From Chrysochromulina tobinii (taxonomy: Eukaryota > Haptophyta > Prymnesiales > Chrysochromulinaceae): a DNA stretch of 29,862 bases. Positions 8,426 through 15,816 of this stretch are shown in pieces. The translations under genes and the position numbers were made by a program. The first letter of the stretch is position 1. Every line of letters begins with the position of its first letter. The notes under the pieces were generated by a model. It was given only the letters and a program-made list of their open reading frames with translations. It was not told the DNA's origin and searched no databases. The stretch spans positions 1-29,862 of the forward strand of contig JWZX01002931.1 of NCBI GenBank assembly GCA_001275005.1. The letters run 5' to 3'.

Positions 8426-10934
8426 GCCGCGGCCGCCGCAGCCGCAGCCGCCGCCGCAGCAGCCACAGATGCAGATGCAGATGCAACAGATGCAACAGAT
8501 GCAACAGATGCAACAAATGCAGCAGATGCAGCAGATGCAGCAGATGCAGCAGATGCAGCAGATGCAGCAGATGCAGATTCAGATGCAGGAGAAGCAGCAG
8601 ATGGAGCAGAAGCAGCAGATGGAGCAGTTAGCCTGGAGCAGTTACATGCACATGCAGATGCAGCAGCCACCCGCCGGATGCCCGAGCACTAGGTCACCCA
8701 TCCCACAGCTCCCACAGCCCGCACACCCACCACCCTCGTGCCCGCCCTCGCCTCCGCTGGATGACGAGGTACTGCTGCCGGACGCTGAGGGCGCAGAGGC
8801 CGAGGCGCCCGCACCCACGCCGCCGCCGCCCATGGGTACCGTCATGGGCGTCGACGGCGCCGACTACGCCATAGCCGGCGCCGAGGGTGATGGCGAGCTG
8901 CCCGAAGGGTCGGCGGCTAGGCCGCGTGCCTCCTCAGCGCGCGGGGCGGTGCGGGCCTCGGTGCGCGCGGCGGCGGCGGCCTCGCGAGAGAGTGGCCGCT
9001 ACCGCACCGATGCCCGTGACGACGCGATGGAGGAGGAGCTCGAGGTGGAGCTCGAGGCGGCGAGATCGCAGCTCGAGGTGGAGCTCGAGGCGTCGCGAAG
9101 CACGTCGCGCAGCGCGCCGGCGGCTCACGCGAAGCCGAAAAGAGGGGGGATTGGTAGTGGGCAGGGAGAGGAGATGGCACTGCCCACCCTCGACCCCCTC
9201 GCGGCCGCCAAACTGCGCGACATGGCGCCTCGCGGGATGGCATGTGCCCTCTGCGGCGGCACAGAGGACAGCGGCGTGTGCGAGAGGCTTCTCTTCGTCG
9301 AGCCCGGCAGTTGGGTTCACCTAAGCTGTGCCTACTGGTCGGAGGGCACTCATGAGACGGCAGAGGCGACCATCGCGGGCGTGCCCGGGCTTCTCCGGCG
9401 CGCAAAGAAAGTCGAGTGCGACCACTGTGGCGTGCCAGGGGCCTCTGTTGCATGCTCGACGCACCGCTGCCGACGCACGTACCACTTTGCGTGTGCGTCG
9501 AAGGCGGGCGCGGTCATGTTCTCAGACAAGCGCATCTACTGCACCGAGCACAAGACGACCAAGCAGGCGACACGCGGCGCTATCTGGGACCCACAGACCA
9601 AGGTCAGCCGCCCGCTGCTCATACAGCCGCCCAAACGGTACCAGGAGCGCGCGGCAACGCTGTACGACGTGCCTCACGGCCAATGGATCCGCGCGGGCGC
9701 CCTCACTGTCCTTCGGTGTGGCGAGGCGCCGAGCGTCGCGGGCGCGCCGCCGCCGGGCTTCGTGGCGCATCGGAACCACTGGTCTAACGTGCGTCGCGGC
9801 GAGACGTGTGGATACTTGCTCTCCGTGGTCGCCGTGCCTACGCGCGCCGCCGACGTGGATGACGACGACGACGCGGATGAGGATGTGGATGCGATGGGTC
9901 TTACCGAGGACGCCCACGGCGGCGCGGGTGCCCACGGCGGCGCGGGTGCCCACGGCGACGCGGGTGCCCGCGACGGCGCGGGCGCGGAAGTCCTCGCCCT
10001 TAGCCCGGACAAACGGCGCCGTCGTGGGCGGCGCGAGGCGCGCGTCCAGTTTGAGATCGTGTCGGAGCACGCGCCCGACGCGGCGCCCATCATTCACACC
10101 GACGCGGCCGAAGCGGTACGTCAGCTCTACGCCCAAATGTACGCGGTGCAGCCGTCGATGGCGGCCAGGACGGCGCTCTTCCCGTACGGTCCAGGCTTCT
10201 TCTTTGGGTGGTTGCACAAGCCCGTGCAGGCACGCCTGCACGGCGATCAAGACCACGCGGACGACGCGACCGCCGCGCTGCCATTGAACCCGTCGGGCTG
10301 TGCGCGCACCGAGCCGTTTGCGGGCAACTGGTACATGAAATTGCAGCAGAAGCCCAAGGGGGAGTCACGCGCGGCCGGCGCGAATGGCGACCGGAAGCGC
10401 GGTCGCCATGACGAATCCGAAGCCATCGAGAAGGTCGACAAGGAGCCAGGCATGGTCCAGAAGGTGAAGGGGCTCAACGGACTCGCACGCACCAAGTTCA
10501 AGGTGGCGCGCTCGGCCATCCACGGCTGGGGCCTCTTCGTCAAGGAGCCGATCTCCAAGGGCGAGATGCTGATCGAGTACCAGGGCTTCCTAATTAGGTC
10601 CTCGCTGAACGACGCGATCATCCGCAAGTACACGAGGAACAAGGTCTTCGGCGCCACCGACGGCTCGTACATCTTCCGCATCGACGAGGACTTCCACGTG
10701 GATGCCACCATTGCGGGCAACATTGCGCGCTTCATGAACCACTCGTGCGCACCCAACGCGCTCTCCCGCATCGTCGACATCGGATCTCGCATCCATGACA
10801 AGCGCATCATCATCTTCGCGGCTCGCGACCTTCAGGTGGGAGAGGAGCTCCAGTACGACTATCAGTTCGCACTCGGCGGCGAGAAGATCGAGTGCCACTG
10901 CGGCGCGCCCAACTGCTGGGGCCGCATGAATTAA
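2980..10934 (+). CDS. Trithorax/KMT2-like SET-domain histone methyltransferase with MBD, PHD, bromo and FYR domains
   Basis: Best read as join(2980..8190, 8265..10934), about 2,626 aa. Domains in order are: MBD-like (about 12-60, GVGWVRL, FRSIKQATEFIE); PHD (145-194); Tudor-like (545-595); a Cys/His-rich PHD-like pair (635-760); bromodomain (851-967, PDPMDFSTM and acetyl-lysine-type Asn in IVFN); ZZ-like (about 1266-1305); PHD cluster (1338-1437 and 1471-1527); extended PHD (2062-2167); FYRN (about 2209-2262); FYRC (about 2332-2396); SET (2479-2605); post-SET (CHCGAPNCWGRMN). The SET core keeps HGWGLF, RFMNHSC and YDY, so it should be active. FYRN, FYRC and post-SET with a PHD cluster place it with the MLL/trithorax H3K4 methyltransferases. 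The link between PHD cluster and extended PHD is Gln/Pro-rich and repetitive. The frame change at 8191-8264 is treated as an intron; a one-base sequence error is the alternative. Confidence 0.9.
3979..4044 (+). repeat. 33-nt coding tandem repeat, two copies
   Basis: Two adjacent 33-nt units (3979-4011 and 4012-4044) encode GIPDGGQPPAA twice. A shortened copy (DEPPAAA) follows. The repeat lies in a low-complexity linker between the first PHD finger and the Tudor-like region of the KMT2-like protein. Confidence 0.9.
6197..6250 (+). repeat. GCN run encoding polyalanine
   Basis: A run of gcn codons (mostly gca and gcg) encodes an almost pure alanine tract. It lies between the bromodomain and the ZZ-like domain of the KMT2-like protein and is probably an unstructured linker prone to length change. 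Confidence 0.85.
8146..8309 (+). repeat. Tandem duplication, 74/75-nt units plus a partial third
   Basis: Unit 1 is 8146-8219 (74 nt), unit 2 is 8220-8294 (75 nt), and 8295-8309 begins a third. Units 1 and 2 differ by three substitutions and one missing C (gtaatcctg against gttatccctg). The missing base puts unit 1 out of frame with everything downstream, which splits the KMT2-like gene into two overlapping open frames. Confidence 0.95.
8191..8264 (+). other. Predicted 74-nt phase-0 intron in the KMT2-like gene
   Basis: The donor is CAG|GTAATC at 8190/8191 and the acceptor is GCGCAGCAG|GTTATC at 8264/8265. Removing these 74 nt joins codon-boundary to codon-boundary from the first frame to the second and gives VAQQ|VIPAYG. 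The intron is one shifted unit of the tandem duplication, so both splice sites derive from copies of the same AGGT. The rival reading is one missing C in the assembly. Confidence 0.6.
8376..8590 (+). repeat. CAG run and CAG/ATG repeats (polyQ, then QQM)
   Basis: Sixteen CAG codons run from 8376 to 8423. After a short Pro/Gln spacer, from 8466 onward a 9-nt pattern of CAG/CAA and ATG codons encodes repeated QQM. Both lie in the Gln/Pro-rich linker of the KMT2-like protein, just after the predicted intron. Such tracts are often length-variable and assembly-prone. Confidence 0.95.
9912..9983 (+). repeat. 18-nt coding tandem repeat, four copies
   Basis: Four units at 9912, 9930, 9948 and 9966 encode AHGGAG-type hexapeptides (the last two diverged to AHGDAG and ARDGAG). 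They interrupt the FYRN-FYRC interval of the KMT2-like protein, right after an Asp-rich patch. Confidence 0.9.
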
Positions 10935-10990
10935 GCCGCGTTCACAGCGCCCAACTCCCCTGGGGCCGCATGAGTGAACCCGCGTTCACA
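10905..10990 (+). repeat. Tandem duplication spanning the KMT2-like stop codon
   Basis: Copy 1 (10905-10946) contains the last post-SET codons and the TAA. Copy 2 (10947-10990, gcgcccaactcccctggggc onward) repeats it in the 3' flank with a few changes. Only copy 1 is translated; copy 2 lies just past the stop. Confidence 0.85.
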
Positions 10991-11409
10991 TCGGGATTGG
11001 CCAAAGGGGCCTCGGTGATGCGCGGTTGAGAGACTTCCGGACGAGAGTGCATCCTGCATTCGAGATTGAGCATGTGATGATCATGATGCAGTGTGTGCCG
11101 CTGGCGCGCGGGCTACGACGGTCGAACCGACGACCCCTCAGAAAGAAACCCTCCTCGCGCTGGGCAGCGGCGGCTGCTACACCCTCGCCTGGCATACAGT
11201 AACCCCGCGCCCAGCGCGATCCGACTGGTGGTGTCGTGTGGTCCTTGTTGGTTGAAGAGGCGTTTGAAGAGTATACTGAGTACGGGTTAGCGATTGCGGT
11301 CGACCGCACGCGTCGAGTCGTTTCTGAAAACTAAGCCGTTTGTACGCTCCGATCTACGTGTTTAACGGGCCGGGCAGGGGGGGGATCCGCGTCGCGGTTC
11401 AAGAGAACT
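10935..11409. other. Convergent intergenic region (KMT2-like / MATE)
   Basis: About 475 nt lie between two genes that end toward each other, so this should hold both 3' UTRs. Apart from the duplicated post-SET end at its left edge and a G run near 11375 I see nothing recognisable. No tRNA or further conserved reading frame is apparent. Confidence 0.5.
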
Positions 11410-12978
11410 CTAGAGCATCTCCACCTTCGGCCGCGCCAGCCGGAAGCAGAGCCACTTGATGGGCGCCTTAAAACCCGTTGATATTGCGATTGCCATCCAG
11501 ACGCCCTCGACGCCCCATCGAGGTACGAGCCAGAGCGCGAGCGGGATGCGGCCCAAGTTGAACACGATGCCAACGGCGAGCACCCAGAGGGTACGCTGCA
11601 TACCCGTGAGCGCACCCTCGTATACAGCCTCCACCGCCATCAGAGGGAAGCAGAGGGCGACGGTGCGCAGGTACGAACCGGCCGCGGAGATTACGAGCGG
11701 ATCCTGGGCAAAGACGGCGGCCGCGCGCTCCGCGAGCATCCACGTGACAGCAGCCAATGGGAGCAGCATGAGCGAAGCGGTGCGCGCCGCGGACGTTGCC
11801 GCGGTGCGCGCCTCCGCGAGTCGCTTGGCGCCGGCCCACTGCCCCACGACAGTAGCACACCCGACGGCGTAGCCCTCACACGCCGTGTACGCGACCGCTT
11901 CGATCCGGTGTCCAATGCCAAGGGCGGCGAGGTAACTGGGCGAGAGAGCGGAGAGGGTACGTCCCAGGCCCATGTACACGCCGCTGAAGAGCAGGCCCGA
12001 GCACGCGAGCGGCGCGCCGATGACGCCGATGCGCGCGAGCGAGCGAAGCCGTGGAGGGCGCAGACGCAGCCGCACCCCACGGCGCGCCAACTCACCTAGC
12101 GAGATGATGCAGCCGAGCGAGGCGGCGATCGTCGTGGCCCATGCTGCCCCTGCGACGCCGTAGCGCGCGATGAACGGGCCGTTGAGCGCCACGTTGCAGA
12201 GCACGGTCGCCGCCGCGATCAAGAGCGCTGGGCGCGTCTCGCCGATGCCCTTGAAGCCAGCTGAGGCACACGCGGCTGCCGAGAGTGGAAGAGCACCCAG
12301 CGCAGTGACGCGCGTGTACGCCGAGCCCATCGCCGCAACGGCCGGGTCACGCACACCCACGGCCGAGAAGTAGGCCGCGAGCAGCTTCGGGCGCAGCGCG
12401 AGCACCGCCAGCACTGCCGACGAGGCGATGGCAAACCACATGCCCTGCACGATGGCTGCGCCGACGCCCTCTTGGCGGTTGCCCGCACCCTCTGCGGCCG
12501 ACGAGAGCGCGTGCACGCCGACGGCCGAGAGCTCGCCGACGGTGTAGATCATCCAGACGGCGAATGCGGCAGCCGAGATCGCTTCGAGCTGAGCCGCGCC
12601 AAGGCGACCGATGTACCAAGCATCGACCTGGCCGTTGGCCGTTCGCAGCAAGCCTATGACGACCGAGGGCCACGCGACGCTCCAAATGGCTGCCGAACTC
12701 GAGCGGCCCTTGAGAAGCGGCGGCACTGGCGGTAAGGCATCGAAAGTCTGCTCTGGTGGCACGATGCAGAGGCCATCGTCACCACAGATGGCCACAGAGG
12801 GCGCAGAGGCCTCGGCGGAGAGTTGCAGTGGCGTAACTCTCCCGCGAAACTCCAAAAGCCTCGGACGAATTCGAGGCCCGATAGGCCAGGAAGGCGCAGC
12901 AGAACAGAAGGCGAGAGTTTCGGACGCCAGCAGCATTACCAAGAGAGGCCCGAAGGGCCATTTGCGGTTGACACCCAT
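11410..12978 (-). CDS. MATE-family multidrug/toxin extrusion transporter, probably plastid- or endomembrane-targeted
   Basis: The protein has about 522 aa and about twelve hydrophobic helices arranged as two MATE halves. Typical stretches are GIGHRIEAVAYTACEGYAVG and VVGQWAGAKR in the second half, and GAAQLEAISAAAFAVWM in the first. MATE proteins export organic compounds in exchange for H+ or Na+. The open frame reaches 13056, but that first codon is TTG and the first ATG is at 12978. From there the protein begins MGVNRKWPFGPLLVMLLASE, a clear signal peptide ending LAFCSAAPS, followed by a Pro/Arg-rich stretch. That resembles the leader of plastid proteins in secondary algae, so a plastid envelope location is plausible though unproven. 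Upstream it diverges from the Rpt4 gene. Substrate is not predictable. Confidence 0.9.
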   Translation of the reverse strand: MGVNRKWPFGPLLVMLLASETLAFCSAAPSWPIGPRIRPRLLEFRGRVTPLQLSAEASAPSVAICGDDGLCIVPPEQTFDALPPVPPLLKGRSSSAAIWSVAWPSVVIGLLRTANGQVDAWYIGRLGAAQLEAISAAAFAVWMIYTVGELSAVGVHALSSAAEGAGNRQEGVGAAIVQGMWFAIASSAVLAVLALRPKLLAAYFSAVGVRDPAVAAMGSAYTRVTALGALPLSAAACASAGFKGIGETRPALLIAAATVLCNVALNGPFIARYGVAGAAWATTIAASLGCIISLGELARRGVRLRLRPPRLRSLARIGVIGAPLACSGLLFSGVYMGLGRTLSALSPSYLAALGIGHRIEAVAYTACEGYAVGCATVVGQWAGAKRLAEARTAATSAARTASLMLLPLAAVTWMLAERAAAVFAQDPLVISAAGSYLRTVALCFPLMAVEAVYEGALTGMQRTLWVLAVGIVFNLGRIPLALWLVPRWGVEGVWMAIAISTGFKAPIKWLCFRLARPKVEML

Positions 12979-13405
12979 ATGCACTTGCACCGTCACGATG
13001 CAAGGCGGTGCAAGAAGCGCTCCGCTCCTGCTTGCTATCAGCGGGGCCACTCCCAAAAAGAAAAAGCACGTTTTGGAAGGTTATAAACATTTGGCTGTGA
13101 ACGAGGCAACCGAAAAAGCACGCACAGATCGTGCCGCATAGATGCCACATCCCGCATCCCGCATGTAAGCATGTAGAATCCTACATGTGTACACTTTGGA
13201 TGAAGGAAGGTACATGTACTTCACTCTGACCCCTTACTGGTACATTGCTAGCGTGAACCGGCCCCCTAGCAAAGGCCGATAAAGGGCATGGACGTGAGGA
13301 ATGAAAACTTGAGTATGCTCAACACGCCGCTCGACGAGCAAGGAGCCTGCACAAGGAGCCAGCGCCACCGCGCCGAGTCGCGAGGCCGCCGTCCTCTCGC
13401 TGCCG
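12979..13405. promoter_or_regulatory. Divergent intergenic region (MATE / Rpt4)
   Basis: These 427 nt separate two divergent start codons and should contain both promoters and 5' leaders. The region is AT-richer than its flanks. Two palindromic motifs stand out: CATGTAG-aatc-CTACATG at 13170-13187 and GTACATGTAC at 13210-13219. A TATAAA-like string (ggttataaac) lies near 13079, roughly 100 nt upstream of the MATE start. Confidence 0.5.
13170..13187. promoter_or_regulatory. Inverted repeat CATGTAG/CTACATG
   Basis: A perfect 7-bp inverted repeat with a 4-nt spacer sits mid-way between two divergent genes. The nearby GTACATGTAC palindrome shares the TACATG core. This could be a dimeric transcription-factor site, but nothing besides symmetry and position supports it. 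Confidence 0.3.
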
Positions 13406-14685
13406 ATGACGGCCGAGGACGAACGGCGACAAAAGGTGCTCGCAGATTATCGCAAGGCGCTGCTCGCTCACAAGGAGACCGATGCCAAAGTCCGGAAGAG
13501 TGAGTGCCGGCGCCCACACCCCCGCTGCACACTCGGAAGAGCAGCACACGCACACGAGACCCCACTCATGCTTGCCCGCTGTCGCGCTCGCGATCCGCAG
13601 TGCGCGACGACATCAAGACGCTCAAGAAGGACTACGACAAGACGGAGGACGACCTCAAGGCGCTGCAGAGCGTCGGCCAGATCATCGGCGAGGTACTGAG
13701 GCAGCTGGATGAGGAGCGCTTCATCGTCAAGGCGTCGAGCGGGCCACGGTACGTGGTGGGCTGCCGGAACAAGATCGAGAAGTCGAAGCTCGTGCAGGGC
13801 ACGCGCGTCTCGCTCGACATGACCACGCTCACCATCATGCGTCACCTGCCCCGCGAGGTCGATCCGGTCGTCTTCCACATGAAAGCGGAGGACCCGGGCA
13901 ACGTGCAGTACTCATCGGTCGGCGGCTTGAACGACCAGATTCGCGAGCTGCGCGAGGTGATCGAGCTGCCGCTGATCAACCCCGAGCTCTTCGTGCGCGT
14001 CGGCATCAAGGCGCCCAAGGGCGTGCTTCTCTACGGCCCGCCCGGTACGGGCAAGACGCTGCTCGCGCGCGCCGTCGCCAACAACATCGACGCAGCATTC
14101 CTCAAGGTGGTCGCCTCGGCAATCGTGGACAAGTACATTGGCGAATCGGCGCGTCTGATCCGCGAGATGTTTGGGTACGCGAAAGACCACCAGCCGTGCA
14201 TCATCTTCATGGACGAGATCGACGCCATCGGCGGCCGCCGCTTCTCCGAAGGCACATCTGCCGACCGCGAGATCCAACGGACGTTGATGGAGCTCCTCAA
14301 TCAGCTGGACGGGTTCGATGCGATCGGCAAGGTCAAGATGATCTGCGCGACGAACCGGCCCGATGTGCTCGACCCGGCGCTCCTCCGCCCCGGCCGCCTC
14401 GATCGCAAGGTCGAGATCCCCTTGCCGAATGAGTCGGGCCGTCTCGACGTGCTCAAGATCCACGGAGCCTCCATTACCAAAAAGGGCGACATCGACTACG
14501 AATCCGTGGTGAAGCTCGCCGACGGCTTCAACGCCGCCGATCTGCGCAACGTGTGCACCGAGGCGGGCATGTTTGCCATCCGCGCCGAGCGCGACTACGT
14601 CATCGAGGAGGATTTTATGAAGGCGGTGCGCAAGGTAGGCGAGAACAAGAAGCTGGAGGGCAAACTCGAATACTCGAAGGTTTGA
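13406..14685 (+). CDS. RPT4: 26S proteasome regulatory particle AAA-ATPase Rpt4 (PSMC6)
   Basis: Best model: join(13406..13499, 13601..14685), 392 aa. Exon 1 encodes [20 protein letters not shown] and the start of the N-terminal coiled coil. After splicing the protein continues [14 protein letters not shown], which lines up without gaps with the N-terminus of eukaryotic Rpt4. The family signature [15 protein letters not shown] is present. The AAA module has Walker A GPPGTGKT, Walker B IIFMDEID, the second region of homology ([13 protein letters not shown]), and ends [12 protein letters not shown]. Rpt4 is one of six ATPases in the base ring that unfold substrates and open the 20S gate, in cytosol and nucleus. 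A longer open frame starting at 13504 begins inside the intron and is not the true N-terminus. Length matches the family (about 390 aa). Confidence 0.95.
13500..13600 (+). other. Intron 1 of the Rpt4 gene
   Basis: Donor A|GTGAGT at 13499/13500 and acceptor CCGCAG|T at 13600/13601 define a 101-nt phase-1 intron. Splicing creates an ATG (Met) codon across the junction and restores the conserved N-terminal coiled coil of Rpt4. Confidence 0.9.
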
Positions 14686-15057
14686 ACGGCTCCCTGGCAA
14701 GGTTGAGGCAGAGAGGTGGCACGGCGCGCGAGAGGGTCGAACGAGAGGGGCCGAGGCGCGTCGGCGTTGCGGCTCACTTCCCGCGCGGCAGAACCGGAAC
14801 GCGACGGGCGGGGGCGGTACGGGGCTTCACGTCCGGTCTGTTCTTTGGCGTTGCGTCCACCGCCCGTCCTGCGTCAAAGTGTATAAACTTAAAAGGGGCC
14901 GCGTATGCATGTGGTGGCGGCGACGACTTACTATTGTACAGCGCCGAGCAAACCGAAACCCCTGACGCTCTCGCGCTCATCATTATACGCTCGACAGCGT
15001 TCACCCAGCGAGTCGCTCATCCTCGTCTGTGACTCCTCGTAGGACCTCGTAGGAGCC
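14686..15057. other. Convergent intergenic region (Rpt4 / one-helix protein)
   Basis: These 372 nt hold the 3' flanks of two convergent genes. The part around 14878-14900 (gtataaactt) is AT-rich. A short direct repeat, cctcgtagga, occurs twice near 15031-15055. I see no gene or RNA in it. Confidence 0.5.
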
Positions 15058-15654
15058 TCACTGCGGGCAGGAGGCGCACATGCATCGATGAGTGACGCGG
15101 GCACGAGGCGCACGGGCATAGATGGGCGGCATAGGTTCACACGTGCTGCAACGCATGCGCTCGGATGCCAGCGACGCTTGCGCAGCGGCGGGCGGGCGGC
15201 GCAGCAGCAGCAGCAGCAGCGGCAGTGTGGTTGCCAGAGCTGTGTCCGTGCGCACATCTACGATGCTCAGCGTCTGCAGCATCGTGTAGCACTGCTGCGG
15301 CACGCTCTGGCCAGTGTAGTACTCCGTGATCAAGCCAACAATGAGGAAGAACATGGCAAAGCGGCCATTGATACGCTCCGGCGACGGACCCCAGCCCGAG
15401 CGCAGGCTCTCGGCGTACTCGACCTCCTTCTCCCGCTTCTCCCACTTGGCGGACAGCGCGTCCAGCTTCGCAGACTGGACCTGGAGCTCGACATCGCTGA
15501 TCGGTGCGTCCGCACGCGGCGCAGCCTGATCGACGAGCAATGGCGCATCAGCGCGTCGGAGAGCAGAAGCAGGCAACGGTCGCCAGGCGGCAGATGGCGT
15601 GAACGCCACGGCCGTCGAAGCCAACAGAAAAAGCACAGTCACGGCCGACCTCAT
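15058..15654 (-). CDS. One-helix light-harvesting-like (HLIP/OHP-type) plastid protein
   Basis: The first ATG of this frame is at 15654 (the frame opens further upstream with a GTG) and gives 198 aa. It begins MRSAVTVLFLLASTAVAF, a signal peptide ending in an ASAF-like motif, followed by a Ser/Pro/Arg-rich transit region. This is the leader type of nucleus-encoded plastid proteins in red-lineage secondary algae. Near residue 100 the sequence SGWGPSPERINGRFAMFFL, running on into a TG-containing end of the helix, is the chlorophyll-binding helix of the LHC/HLIP superfamily (E..NGR.AM). Such one-helix proteins act in thylakoids in photoprotection and photosystem assembly. The tail past the helix is atypical: a Leu run (LPLLLLLL) encoded by a CAG repeat on the opposite strand, then a basic, Cys-containing end. 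A missed 3' intron is possible. Confidence 0.8.
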   Translation of the reverse strand: MRSAVTVLFLLASTAVAFTPSAAWRPLPASALRRADAPLLVDQAAPRADAPISDVELQVQSAKLDALSAKWEKREKEVEYAESLRSGWGPSPERINGRFAMFFLIVGLITEYYTGQSVPQQCYTMLQTLSIVDVRTDTALATTLPLLLLLLRRPPAAAQASLASERMRCSTCEPMPPIYARAPRARVTHRCMCASCPQ

Positions 15655-15816
15655 AAGAAGAAGAGGCGAGATCGCGCCTCGAAACTTTCGCGTCACTGTG
15701 AACAGACTTCGACCCGACCCTCGTCTCCGAGACCACGGGCGCCCTCTACGACACCTCACGGGCTCAGATTCATTCACATCCTCTCCGTCTGTGACTGTGT
15801 CTCTTGGCTTTCTCTC

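Noticed and set aside
8223-10934. The second KMT2 frame as an independent SET-domain gene.
   Set aside because: Its first methionine lies inside a repeat unit of the upstream frame. Extended PHD, FYR and SET following a PHD cluster are one conserved MLL-type unit, and a frame-restoring intron is available.
13504-13602. N-terminus of Rpt4 starting at 13504.
   Set aside because: It starts inside the GTGAGT...CGCAG intron and has no similarity to the conserved Rpt4 N-terminus, which is present in the upstream exon.
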